Assembly: GCF_003590095.1 (NCBI RefSeq)
Contig: NC_039480.1
Location: 5,805,328-5,869,327 of the forward strand
DNA from: Trichoplusia ni
Lineage: Eukaryota; Arthropoda; Insecta; Lepidoptera; Noctuidae
DNA length: 64,000 bases
Direction: 5' to 3'
In this document: in pieces, positions 22,801-33,803 of the stretch
Position numbering within the stretch: position 1 is the first letter of the stretch
Layout: each line of letters opens with the position of its first letter
Position numbers and translations under genes: made by a program
Notes under the pieces: model-generated
What the model saw: only the letters and a program-made list of their open reading frames with translations
What the model was told of the DNA's origin: nothing
Database searches by the model: none

Positions 22801-25800
22801 AATATTTCAAAATTAGTACACTTTTTTGCCGAAGTGCGCCGCCGCTGGCACCGTTTTCCCTTTGGAAAGACACTTCAACTCGATGTCTCAGTGACGTAGG
22901 TACTTTAAGCATGTGTGCGTGTGACAGACTCGTAGTCATGACAATGTGTCTATGTCTGTTTTCCTATACATATTTGTCACACAATGTCAAAATAGTCTGC
23001 GTTTTGTTAGTGTGTGTGATAAAAGAGACACTGCCTTTGCACGACAAAGACAGCGGATGACATGAGCGGTTATCTGTGGTTATGTTTTGACAGTGATTAT
23101 CGTAAAGTGAGCCGCAATATTTTTCGATGCATTTTTGTTTTCATTTGTCATAATTCGTTTTCTGGGTCGTTGGTTTTTAATTTATTTGATATAAGTCGAT
23201 AAAAGAGTGAAAAATTGATTAATAATTGTGAACTTTCAAACGGCGTGTGCTCATAACACAAAAAGTGCGATTTTAAAACTATTTTTCTGTGATAAAAACA
23301 AGTGTTTGAAATAGATAAAACTACGCAAGACATCTAATAAATTAAGAAAGGTGAGTCAATCGTTCAAAACAATACGTAGAAAACATAATGATTTAAGTCT
23401 AACGAGTTGCTCGTAGATACAAAGAAATCGCTTGTTCTGTTTCCCTATCCATTATAAACTATACTTAGATTTACTTCACTTATCTAAACTTATTTACAAA
23501 AAAATACAGAAAAATATCTATTTAGTACCTTTGACACGATTTATTGGTAAGATTCCCGCTTGGTACCAACTTCAACGAAATGGTTATTTTCGTGTTTACG
23601 TACGTGGTTACAATATTACGATAGGTATGATGTCAATAGAAAAACGTTTAAAGAAATGTATACGTTATTGACTACCTGCGATTCAATGATAATTGATCTG
23701 ACGAAAAGATAGCTGTAAAAGTTTAATATTCAAATACGTTGGCTAGGTACACTAGGTAGGTAACTACAAAGTTTACCGCACAACATTTTAAATCCGGCTG
23801 GCCTTCTGTCCGTCTGTCTTTTGGCTGTAGGCATGAACGTTGATAGTTATTTAGAGAGTAAACAGTTTCATAGATCACCGAGAAATCGAGGTTAAGCATC
23901 ATTTGATACGGTCGTGAATTTGATGGGTAACCTTTTTTACATTTTGTACCAACAGTGAGAGTCGCGAATCAGAATCGCACTTGGCCGTTTCTTTTTGCCT
24001 ACCCTGACTAAAATCTCTGTGCACGCCACTGCTTTGCAGGTATCATGGTCACGGGCAGACTGAAATTAAACCGCGATAAAATCCGTAAAGTTTCACCACG
24101 CCCAATTTAATGTGCTCGATGTGTCGCAGGTTCGATCCCCGCTGAATAGGTATTACACTGTCAGTGGGGGTTGAGTGAGGGGTGAGAGGGGTTTAGGTGG
24201 GGTTTGAATGGGGGGAGGTGGGGGTTGAGCAAGGGTTGAGTTTAGGGAGTCGAGTTTACGGATAGCCAAGGAAATATCAAAATTACTCACGTGACCTGTC
24301 CCGGGTTTGATACCAGCGTGGGGCAAGCGTTTGAGTGATCCTCGAATGCTTGTTCTGAGTCTGTGTGTCTTTGTGCACGTGATGTGTATGTTTGTGAAAC
24401 CTAAGACACAAGGATAACATTTCTGCGGGAATCGTTTATTAAAACGAAATAGAAAACACACTAACACATATTTAAATAAATAAATAATATAGATAAAAAA
24501 CACAAAGACACAGAAAAAACAATCAAGCTCATCACAAAAACATTTGTCCTAAGTGGGGATCGAACCGACAACCTCTTGTACAGCAGTCAACGTCACTAAC
24601 CACTAGACCAACAGGCCAGTATTTCTTAATTTCCTTTACAGACAACGAGACAACAACACCAGTTATTCTACTTACCAAGGACCAACAGCGGGCCAACCTC
24701 CTCGCTAAGGCCAAATCTGTGAACTATACATTGTCTCCGTACAAATGCGAGCAGTGTTATAAAGGCTTCGTCGATGTAAGGGCGTATGACAATCATAAGA
24801 TGAAGCATGATGTGGTAAGTGTGTTAATCGGGAAGAGGCTTTTGTCCAGCAGTGGGCGAAGACCTATTTTCATCAATTATTCTATTTCAGTGACATGACA
24901 ATTATAAGATTGAGAATGATGTGTTAAGTGTATAAGAAAGCGTGTAAATAAGGAAGAGATCTTTGCCCGCTGTTGGGCAAAAGATCTGTGATATTCATAA
25001 GCTGAAATATGTGGTGGTTTGTTTTTTAATAGCGTCTTTTATAAGAGGCATTTGACCCACTGCTGGGCAAAAGAATCTTCTCACATAGTTAAGGTTCGCA
25101 TATTGATCACTATATTGCTCACTTAAACATTCAGTAATGCATTTTTTTTATTTATCTAATATTAATATTTTCACTCCCTCTTATAGCCGTATAGTTAAAT
25201 CTTCTACTTATTGCATAATACCCCTTTACATTGAGATATTGTCCGTAGCGCAGCGGCCCCTATGCATGCGACATATGCGGGCTGCGCTACCGCACGCCGC
25301 GCCATCTGCGCACGCATACCATCAACGCGCACGCACGCATGTACAAGTGCGACAAGTGCGGGCATGTCGCTCATACTGCGTGAGTATTGTACTTGTATAA
25401 CTCTGAATCTCACACACACTACACTCAGGGCTGGATCTAGGGGCCCAGAGGCCCCGAAGCAACAAGGGAGTGGGGCCCCCTTGGTTCATGTTATTTTCAT
25501 TCAGTGAAAAATTTATCGAGCTTTTTTTTTTGATGTCTACTTTGGTGGTGGGCCCCTAGGCACTGGCCTAATTGCCTTATGGATTATACGGTACTGACTA
25601 CAACCAGTCAGTCACATACGGTTAACCACTGAACGGATTTAGACGAAACTTGGTACACAGACAGTTTAAAAGAAAAAGTATTTTTTTTATCCCGATTTAA
25701 TGTTCCCGTGGGATCATTTTCGTACATAATATGTATAGAGAAATTACACCCAGGCAAAGAACAAATTTTAATGTACGTGCATTTCTCCTAGGTGGGAATC

Positions 25801-28800
25801 GAACACACGACCTCCGGTATAGCAGTGACCAACATTCCAGCCATTAACACATAAACACAAAAAATAGAAAAAAAAACATCTACCTATAAAAAAAGTTAAA
25901 ATTTCTATCTTTACAGGAACCAAGCAAAAGTTCATGAGAAATGGCACAACGGGCACACATATGAATGTCAGCTGTGCAGCCATAAGTTTAGGTAAGTAGC
26001 CCAATATTGGGCAAAGTTCTCATCACTCGTCATTTACATACACATACACGAATACCCTTAATTTTTGCTTAATAATATTTATATTTCATCGATAGGTGTT
26101 TAATTGTTTATACTCGAAACAAAAATGTTATTGTGTTAATAAGAAGATTATCATCATCATTCCCCTGCCCTTATCCCAATTATCATTTGTGGTCGGCGCA
26201 ACATGCCTTCTTCCATACCTTTCTATCTGACGTCATCTCACAAGAAACACTCTTTGCAGCCATATCGTCTTTCACACAATCCATTCATCGTTTCCTTGGT
26301 CGTCCTCTTCCCCTATATCCATCCACATCCATGTTCAACACCTTTCTCACCACATGACAGCCGGTTGCCACGTAGTTTTTTTGTAACCGGTGCCACTTTC
26401 AATCTTCCCCAGAAAAGCCCGTAAAAATAAGGGTAAATAAATATGCCTTGACCCCTTTTGTGTTTGAGGTCACCGCACCGAATCCAATGTGTGCGATGGG
26501 TCGCGGGTTGGACCCCCACGTAGGACAAGAATTTGTGTGATTTGTATATCTGTGAAACCCCCCGCGACACAAGGATTAAATTTCTTACCGCGGGAGTCGT
26601 TTTTAAACACACAATATCTGTATCTATATCCACTTTACTATGATCCACTGCTGGTCAAAATTGTTACTAAATCCTTCCTAATTATATATATTATTATATT
26701 ATAGTAATCTAGTTGGTAATTACTTCTTTGAGCCTTTCGGGGTCGAAGCTTTTGGGCCGTGGGGGCCGAGTGCCAAAACGCTCATTTAAGACCTAGCAAA
26801 GCGTCTCGTTCACACTTCTCGTGACCCCAAAGGCTGGCTTTTACGTAGCTCAGAGGATTAGCATTGCCATTCAACGTGGCAATGCAGCTAGCCTTTTGGG
26901 CGCTCTCCCAGCCGGCAGCGATGCCGATGATTTTTTTGATGCTTTATTTTAATTATTGTTTTTGTTTTTTAGTACTTGTTTGAAGGGTACATATGTAGAT
27001 CCTATTTTTGTGAATATTAAATAAGTTTAAGTTAAATGTTTTATAGGAAACCAACCTCATATTTCTCTCACATGAGGAAACATCATCCCACTGAACACAT
27101 ATGTAACTTTTGCGGGGAAAACTTTGTGGGGAAACACGGACTTCTCATGCACAAGAGTAAAACACATCGGGATGAGAAAGTAAGTTCATTATATCTTATA
27201 ATAACTATCGTGAGAAATTCATTATTAAATGATGCAACGGTTTACTCACGCGTATGTAGTCAGAAGATTTTAATCAGAAAATAAGTATTGTAATAATAGA
27301 TTTAAAAGATCTAAAAACCCACGTTTTTAAATGTCACACTGCATACAAATTTTTTCGAAATCCGTCCAGCCGTTTTTATAGTTGTAAATTGCATTGTTAT
27401 CGGATTCGAAGCTACCCTAAAAATTTCAGCCTGCTAGCTTATCGGGAAGTGCCTCTAAATTGAGGTTTAAAAATCTAACCGGAACGACAAATAAACAAAC
27501 AAGAAAAGTGAGTGCATTAAAACGTGGGAAAAACTAGATCTCTAGTTAATGTTATAAATGAGAAAGTATCTCTGTCTATACTATATGCGCTTTCACGCCA
27601 AAAATACTGAATCGATTGTTATAAAATTATGTTTCGATCGAAGGATATTTGTTTATTTTTCACGCCAAAACCGCTCAACGGATTTAGACGAAAATTGGTG
27701 CACAGATAGTTTATAACCAGGATTAACACATAGGCTAGTTTTTATTCCGATTTTATGTTCCCGTGGAATCATTTTTGGTTCGTAACATTTCAACTTGTAT
27801 ACCAAACTTTGGCTGACCAACCAAACGTTGTTTTGCCTAATAAATTATTTCTAGTTGTATGAATTTTTTAATACGTCATTATAAAAAAATAAAATCAAAA
27901 AAATTCGTACAAAAAATTTAGTGTGAGCATCCCTTAACACTTAGGGGTATGAAAAATAGATGTTAGTCGATTCTCAGACCTACTGAATAGGCATATAAAA
28001 TTTGGTAAAAATGGGTTAAACCGTTTCGGAGGAGTGCGGTAACATCGTGACACAGGTTATATATATTTGAAGGCAATTTCTGTTTTCAGGTTGAAAACTC
28101 GAAAACGGCAGAGTATGAGAAATACTGCAGTGACTGTAATATACAATTTTATTCACAAGAAGCTTGGAACAGACATATTTTGAGTTCTATCAATCATAAA
28201 CTGAAAAGTGAAAATAAGTGAGTATATTATACTAGCTGTTGCCCGCGACTTCGTCCCCCTGGGTAGAAGATATAAGTTATGATTTATACCTGCCCTGTTT
28301 TTTCACATTTTCCTTTGTATCTTCGCTCCTATTAGTCGCAGCGTGATGGTTTATAGCCTAAAGCCTTCCTCGATGAATGGTCTATTCAACACAAAAAGAA
28401 TTTTTCAATTTGGATCAGTAGTTCCTGAGATTAGCGCGTTCAAACAAACAAACAAACTCTTCAGCTTTATATATTAGTATAGATTAGAAATTTTCTAGTA
28501 GTTGGGAATGTTATTTTTAAAAAAAGAAATTCATATCCTTTGTGAATACAATAATAATAATAAATAATAAATGCGGACAACATCACATACATTGTCCTGA
28601 ACCCAAAGTAAGTTGCGAAAGCACTTGTGTTATGGAATTCAGATACAACGAAGGTAACAAACACCCAGACCCGAGACAATGTAGAAATTTGAATATTTAC
28701 ATTGACCCGACCGGGGATCGAACCCGGGACCTCAGAGCTAGGGACACCTTGAAACCGGTGCGTACGCCACTCGACCACGGAGGTCGGAATACAATCTTAT

Positions 28801-31780
28801 CCAGATTCAAAATCGAAATTAAAAGTTTTATTTTATTTGAAATGGGCCGTTTTCCAGGCACTTTTAAAATGTTACAGTATTAATTAACTCTGAGTACATG
28901 GTTTCAAAATGTCATTCCTATGGAGAGGAACCGACAAGAAACTCCTTTCTGTACCCAGGGGGTAAGACGGAAAACTATTACTGATGCTCCCCTGTCTATC
29001 CATCCGTCTGTTACCAGACTGTACCTCATAAACCATAATATCTAGAAAATTTAAATTTTCACTCGTTCATGTTTCACAAGTTTCTGTTGACGATTAATGT
29101 TAAGCAACTGATGAAACGGTCATAAATATGATTGGTGATATTTTTTAATCCATTTGGTTTTTTTTTTCATTAATATTTTATTTATTTCCAGTACGCAATG
29201 CATGATATGCAATTGGCGTTATACAGGGAATGTTACTCTGGCAACACATATGGCTGAACACGAGCGGAGTCTGCGTCAGACGAGACGACCGACCCTCGTA
29301 GATAAGCATTTGAGATGTCAGCAGGTGAGTGATGTGTTTTTTATCTTGCCCACGGTTGCCCAATGCTGGGCAAAAATTTTCCCGCAATCTTTCCAAGATT
29401 ATCAATTGTAGACCACAGTGAACCAGCTATCTAGCCCACTTCTACTAAGTGTCACTGTTGGGCAAAATCTTACCAAGTCCTTTCAAGATTATCTGTGCTG
29501 GACCATGGTACCAGATATCTAACCAGTGGGTTGCTATCTGGTTGCTATGCCCAACAGTGGGACTCAGTGGAGTCCTACTGCTGGGCATAGAAATCACCCA
29601 AATCCTTCCAAATAACCAGCTATCTCCAACCAGCAATGATCTTGGTGATCAATGCTTAAAAACCTTTCTTATACAAAAAGAGGCCTATGCCCAGCAGTTA
29701 TACAAATATAGGCTATATTATATTATATATATATTATATTAGATACTAGCTGTTGCCCGCGACTTCGTCCGCGTGGTCAGATATAAGTTATGATTTTTTC
29801 TTCAATCTTATTAGTCGCAGCGTGATGGTATATATCCTATAACCTTCCTCGATGAATGGTCTATTTAAAACAAAAAAAAATCAATTTGAACCAATAGTTC
29901 CTGAGATTAGCGCGTTCAAACAAACAAACTCTTTAGCTTTATATGTTAGTATAGATTATTCAATGTTTTTTTCTAATTGTCTACAGTGCGGTGCTAACTT
30001 CGCAGTGAGATCAAAACTGCAAGCTCATATAAATAGAACGCACCTCGGACTGAAATATAATAAAAATATCGTTTGTGAAGTCTGTGGTAAGAAATGTACG
30101 GTAAGTTATTTTCATCATCATCATCATCCCAGCCAACTATGTTAGGGTCGGCTACCAGTCTCACCGGATTCAGCTAAGTACCAGTGTTTTACAAGGAGCG
30201 ACTGCCTATCTGACCTCCTCAACCCAGTTACAGACAACACGATACCCCTTGGTTAGACTGGTTGTCAGACTTTCAAGCTTCTGACTACCTGTAATGACTG
30301 TCAAAGATGTAGGAATAACAGCCGGGACCCACAATTTAACTTGCCCACGTGACAGATGCTGCAGATTAGCCATGAATTGCTACAGTCAATACCAAAAAGG
30401 TTTTTTTCAAGTTGTCTCTTTTTACTGGCAGTTTCTGCTATATTTACGGTTCTATAATTTGCCCATCATATAGAACGACCCTGTATTGTATTGTGCGTAT
30501 GTCTAAACGACCCTAAAAACAAATAATAATCCACAACTTTCACGCAACGCCATCTAGTCTCAAACTAAGCAGAGCTTGTATTATGAGTACTAGACAACTG
30601 ATAAACATACTTATATATTTCTAAATACATACATAATATAGATAAATTACACCCAAAGACAGAAAAAATGGTCTAACTCATCACATAAACACGCACACAT
30701 CTCTAGGTGGGATTCGAACCCACGACCTGCAGTACTGCAGTCAGTCCCACTAACGACTAGACGAACAGTAATATAACTAATAACACATTTCTTCCACAGT
30801 CAAACGCAAGCCTAAAATATCACCAGCGCACTCACACCGGTGAGAAACCGTATTCCTGTCTCACTTGCTCCAAGCACTTCTCCGATAGCAACCAGCTGAA
30901 GATCCACACTCGGATACACACGGGGGAGAAGCCCTATGTGTGTGCAGCCTGTGGGAAGAGGTTCTGTCAGAAACCGGCGCTGAATAGGCATTATAGGGTG
31001 AGTGGGGTTGAGTGGTGTGAAGTGGGGGTTGAGTGTGGGATGTGTAAGGTGAATGGGTTGAGTGATGTAAGGTTACGAACACAAAAAGATAGAAATAATA
31101 TATACAAGGTAGGTACATGAGATGTTGGAGAATTGTGACCAGCCCCCAAGTACTGGCATACTACGTAGATGATAAACACGCTAGGGTTGAGTTCAGGTTG
31201 TATAAGGTGAGTGGGTTGAGTTTCGTTTGAGTGGGTTGTGTGAAGGATGAGTTTAGAGGTCAATAAAGTGCAAGGTTAGCATTCGTGTGATCCACGAATG
31301 CTTGTCCTGAGTTTGGGTGTCTTGTCTTATGTGACTTGAACGTTTGTGGAACTCCCCGCGATACGAGGATTCAATTACAACTGTAGGAGGTTTTATGTTA
31401 TGAAAAAGGGATGTGTATGTATGTATGTATGGAATTGAGGGTGAGTTTTTCTGAAATTGGGTAAATGCCACAAGTTAAATTGAGATTTGGCAAGTCATAT
31501 TCTGGTGTTTGTCTAAAAATTTGTTTTCCTGAGAATTGCAACAAAAATAGCGTCGAAAAGTTTTACCGTGTTTTTATTTTCCAATATTTTGTTACAGGTT
31601 CACACTGGTGCTAAACCGTATACTTGCCAATACTGTTCAAGAGCTTTCAGTCAATCGAACTCGTTAAAACTGCACGTCAGGACCGTGCATCTGAAACAGC
31701 CGGCAAACAGCCGCAAGAAAACGCAAGTTGTTGTCGACAAGAATATTGAGAAAAGTACTCAGGATGTGCTAACTGTGTAA
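19875..31780 (+). CDS. ZAD-C2H2 zinc-finger transcription factor (609 aa)
   Basis: Thirteen exons: 19875-19982, 20452-20583, 21152-21320, 22330-22482, 24642-24814, 25249-25379, 25917-25991, 27047-27179, 28090-28217, 29192-29324, 29987-30100, 30800-30997, 31598-31780. All phases match (1830 nt). Residues 1-80 form a ZAD: CRIC at 7-10 and CCFC at 47-50 give the paired zinc cysteines. An acidic linker (81-170) leads to a basic KKKRVRGRKEKKNK nuclear-signal-like stretch (about 172-186). Twelve C2H2 fingers run from YKCEQC (about 219) to YTCQYC (about 560); the last four are joined by THTGEKPY-type linkers. ZAD proteins are mainly insect nuclear factors that dimerise through the ZAD. The start is the first ATG, four codons before the ZAD cysteines. 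Most fingers span introns full of repeats. The stop codon is followed after one base by a Helitron. Confidence 0.93.
20656..21039. mobile_element. MITE with long TIRs (CACGGTGATTTTTTAGTCG family)
   Basis: About 29-bp inverted ends begin CACGGTGATTTTTTAGTCGT and lead into CAGTTCATGTATCC. 384 bp, no transposase. It is inserted in a half copy of the GATGCAACGG foldback family in ZAD-gene intron 2. The second copy (59602-59978) has the interior inverted relative to this one. Confidence 0.8.
21343..21530 (+). mobile_element. SINE family A
   Basis: Partial head plus full tail; begins 22 bp after ZAD-gene exon 3. Confidence 0.65.
21688..21897. repeat. Dispersed repeat E
   Basis: Copy of the family at 9746, with TTGCATTGTCATCGGGTTTG and AACCGGAACGACAAAC. 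Confidence 0.6.
22087..22288 (-). repeat. Dispersed repeat G
   Basis: Reverse partial copy: CAACTATGTTGGGGTCGACT through GACTGTCAAAGATGTAGGAA. Confidence 0.65.
22635..24031. mobile_element. Non-autonomous hAT transposon
   Basis: 1397 bp bounded by inverted ends CAGTGGCGTGCA and flanked by an exact 8-bp duplication CTTTGCAG (22627-22634 and 24032-24039). An 8-bp duplication and CAGTGGCG-type ends are hAT hallmarks. The longest ORF inside (23432-23671) is not a transposase. The target was an older repeat (CCCGACGTTTCGACACCTTT) in ZAD-gene intron 4. Confidence 0.9.
24285..24440 (+). mobile_element. SINE family A, partial
   Basis: Degraded B box and the family tail to TTTCTGCGGGAATCGTTT. Confidence 0.6.
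24505..24617 (-). mobile_element. SINE family B, head
   Basis: Reverse tRNA-like head with gatcgaacc box; ends 25 bp before ZAD-gene exon 5. Confidence 0.6.
25740..25830 (-). mobile_element. SINE family B, fragment
   Basis: Tail-head junction with a B-box-like gtgggaatcgaacacacgac (reverse). Confidence 0.5.
26150..26365 (-). repeat. RTE-like 3' tail fragment
   Basis: Starts at a TCA triplet run, then cttatcccaattatcatttg and ggtcgtcctcttccccta. This is the 3' end pattern of lepidopteran RTE-type LINEs or SINEs that borrow it (inference). Confidence 0.4.
26465..26612 (+). mobile_element. SINE family A
   Basis: B-box-like gggtcgcgggttggaccccc and a shortened tail ending TACCGCGGGAGTCGTTT. 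Confidence 0.6.
26740..26990 (+). repeat. Probable LINE remnant
   Basis: GC-richer than its surroundings, with a coding-like stretch near AATGCAGCTAGCCTTTTGGG and CCAGCCGGCAGCGATGCCGA. No intact frame. Probably a 3' LINE fragment, clade unknown. Confidence 0.3.
27216..27262 (+). repeat. Half copy of the GATGCAACGG foldback MITE
   Basis: ATTCATTATTAAATGATGCA then ACGGTTTACTCACGCGTATG, starting about 37 bp after ZAD-gene exon 8. Confidence 0.55.
27312..27533. repeat. Dispersed repeat E
   Basis: Third copy of the family at 9746; ends AAAACGTGGGAAAAACTAG. Confidence 0.6.
28232..28483 (-). mobile_element. Helitron family 1
   Basis: Full-length reverse copy with both termini, beginning 14 bp after ZAD-gene exon 9. 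Confidence 0.75.
28560..28786 (-). mobile_element. SINE family C
   Basis: Second copy of the element at 11940-12165, with the same head and tail. Confidence 0.7.
29746..29955 (-). mobile_element. Helitron family 1, shortened
   Basis: Both termini present; ends 31 bp before ZAD-gene exon 11. Confidence 0.7.
30118..30360 (-). repeat. Dispersed repeat G
   Basis: Reverse copy that starts at a TCA triplet run 17 bp after ZAD-gene exon 11. Confidence 0.65.
30535..30770 (-). mobile_element. SINE family B
   Basis: Full reverse copy: ACTTTCACGCAACGCCATCT tail side, then tRNA-like head. Ends 29 bp before ZAD-gene exon 12. Confidence 0.65.
31275..31395 (+). mobile_element. SINE family A, tail only
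   Basis: Tail from CATTCGTGTGATCCACGAAT to GGATTCAATTACAACTGTAG; the head is missing. Confidence 0.5.
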
Positions 31781-31781
31781 A

Positions 31782-32168
31782 TCTATACTAATATTATAAA
31801 GAGGAAAGATTTGTATGTATGTTTGTAATGAATAAACTCAAAAACTACTGGACCGATTTCGAAAATTCTTTCACAATTATAATGCTTAATTATCCCAGAT
31901 TAACATAGGCCATATATTATTTTGAAAACAAAAATAGAGATCCGCATGTAATCTCAGGATCTATTGGTTGATTTGAAAAATTATGTCTGTGTGTATCTTC
32001 ATTGAGGAAGGCTATAGGATATATATCTACCATCACGCTATGATTTATAGGAGCAGAGACGTAATGAAATATCTTACAAATACTGGCCGAAATCGGGTGG
32101 AGTCTAAAAAACTAATCGGACTTTAAAAATCTTCGAACCACGCGGACGAAGTCGTTGGCAACAGCTAG
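31782..32168 (+). mobile_element. Helitron family 1 variant, abutting the ZAD-gene stop
   Basis: Starts TCTATACTAATATTATAAAG one base after the TAA at 31778-31780 and ends CACGCGGACGAAGTCG... GGCAACAGCTAG. It is longer and more divergent than the other copies. It must form the proximal 3' UTR of the ZAD gene. Confidence 0.7.
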
Positions 32169-33803
32169 TGTCAAATAAAGTAATTGATTAAATAGGTGTT
32201 GCGCGCGGGCCCGCCCGCTAAAATTCGAAAATGATCCCACGGGAACATAAAATCGGGGTAAAAACTATCCTTTGTGTTAATTTAGGTTATAAACTATCTG
32301 TGTACCAAGTTTCGTCTAAATCCGTTCAGTGGTTTTTGCGTGAAAATGAACAAATATCTAAAGCATCCATACATACAAACTTTCGCGTTTATAATATTGA
32401 AAAGGAAAGGTCTCCCGATGAAATTCGGTTTTTTCAATTAACTTGAAATTGATTTGTACTATGAAAAGCGAAGCCACTGCCAGTTCGTGTAGGGGCAAGA
32501 GTTGGAACCGTAACAATATGATTAGAATAAACGACTGATATATGTCAATGGTATATTTAATTTGGTAATCTTTTGTATTCAGTCGCGTTATATTTTGAAA
32601 ATGAGTTTTTAGACAAAAAGACACCGAAATTGTTTATCTTTTAAATACTTAAAGCAAAGCAAATAAAAAACCTATATATTTTACAACTAAAATAGAGATC
32701 TCAATGCCGGGTCGCGTGAATTTTGTTTAAGATCGAGAAAAATAAGAATCATAATAGAGTTGAATTTTAGTCTCTAAAACATAGTAATTTCTACCAATTA
32801 TCTACTTGAACTGTATGAAAAATATACAGAATGTAAATAAAATATATTTGTACTATAAACTGTTGACTTTTATTGAACACTTCAAAGGAATCTTGACAAG
32901 TGAAGTGAAGTACTATCTTGAAAAGTGAAGTTGTAAGTACTTTCAAAGCAGCTGTGAAATAAAATCGGGATGTGACTGCAACATTATTTTATTTTAGTAG
33001 TTTTTTTTTTGTTATTAATCGACTACTATTATAGCCGTGGAGAAATAAGAAAAAAAAGCATGTAGTTGAACTGGGCAACAGTGATTACTTATAGTAAGAA
33101 ACGTTTGAAGTTGGAGCTTTAACTCGCTACCACGCCATAGTGTACGATTGTCACAAAATCAAACAGCACTTAATTCAGAATTCCATAATCAATACTATTA
33201 GTTCTGATGCTACTTTTTTACAAAGGGCGGTTAACAAAATATTGTATTATTAAATATACTTTTAGTAACATAGAAAACCAGAACATTTACTTAAATCTAA
33301 AAATAAAAAAAATCGATAATCATTTTTGAGGTTACTTCGCCCGTACCAAGTGAAAGTATGGCACCGTGGCATGGCAAGTGAAAAATAGTTTTTTGGTTTA
33401 AGTATCTCATTAAGAATTTCGTAAGCTAATAATCTTCTAAAATATTCGAATATTAATTTATTTTCCACCCGAACACTTTTCGCAAATAGTAACCAGAATC
33501 GACTAAATGGAATAGTATCAATTTCCCAACTAAAGCGATAAAGAACTGTCACTCAAATACCAATCAAAGCAATTTAAAAAAAGTGGTGTAAACGATATTA
33601 TTATTATTTGTTGTTTTGCTTCAAATTATTTGTTTTATTACGTAAACTACCGCGAATATGTCTGTAAGATAACTTAGAATAGCTTTACCGAACTTCCATT
33701 AACATTTTAGGACTATCAAAGCACAATTTAATTGTGTAATACTTGTGATGTTTACAGATTAATAATCGGTATAGTTCGTCAACAAAATTTTAAATCGGTT
33801 GAA
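32169..33803. other. Spacer and RNF220 5' region
   Basis: 32220-32400 is a Helitron-like relic (TTCGTCTAAATCCGTTCAGT and TTTCGCGTTTATAATATT). The rest is AT-rich with several AATAAA-type signals at about 32660-32840, one of which probably ends the ZAD gene. The RNF220 promoter should lie near 33000-33700; no clear core element was recognised. Confidence 0.4.

Noticed and set aside
23432..23671. 79-aa ORF inside the hAT element
   Set aside because: No transposase motif; composition and length are as expected by chance.
24153..24503. 116-aa minus-strand ORF with a PPPPPIQTPPKP stretch
   Set aside because: It crosses a SINE tail and a G-rich simple region inside a ZAD-gene intron; no splice or domain support.
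30861..31263. Minus-strand Thr/His/Pro-rich ORFs
   Set aside because: Antisense to ZAD-gene exon 12 and the GTGAGTGGGTTGAG-like simple repeat that follows it.
33262..33552. 96-aa minus-strand ORF upstream of RNF220
   Set aside because: No recognisable domain; AT-rich and overlapping the likely RNF220 5' region.
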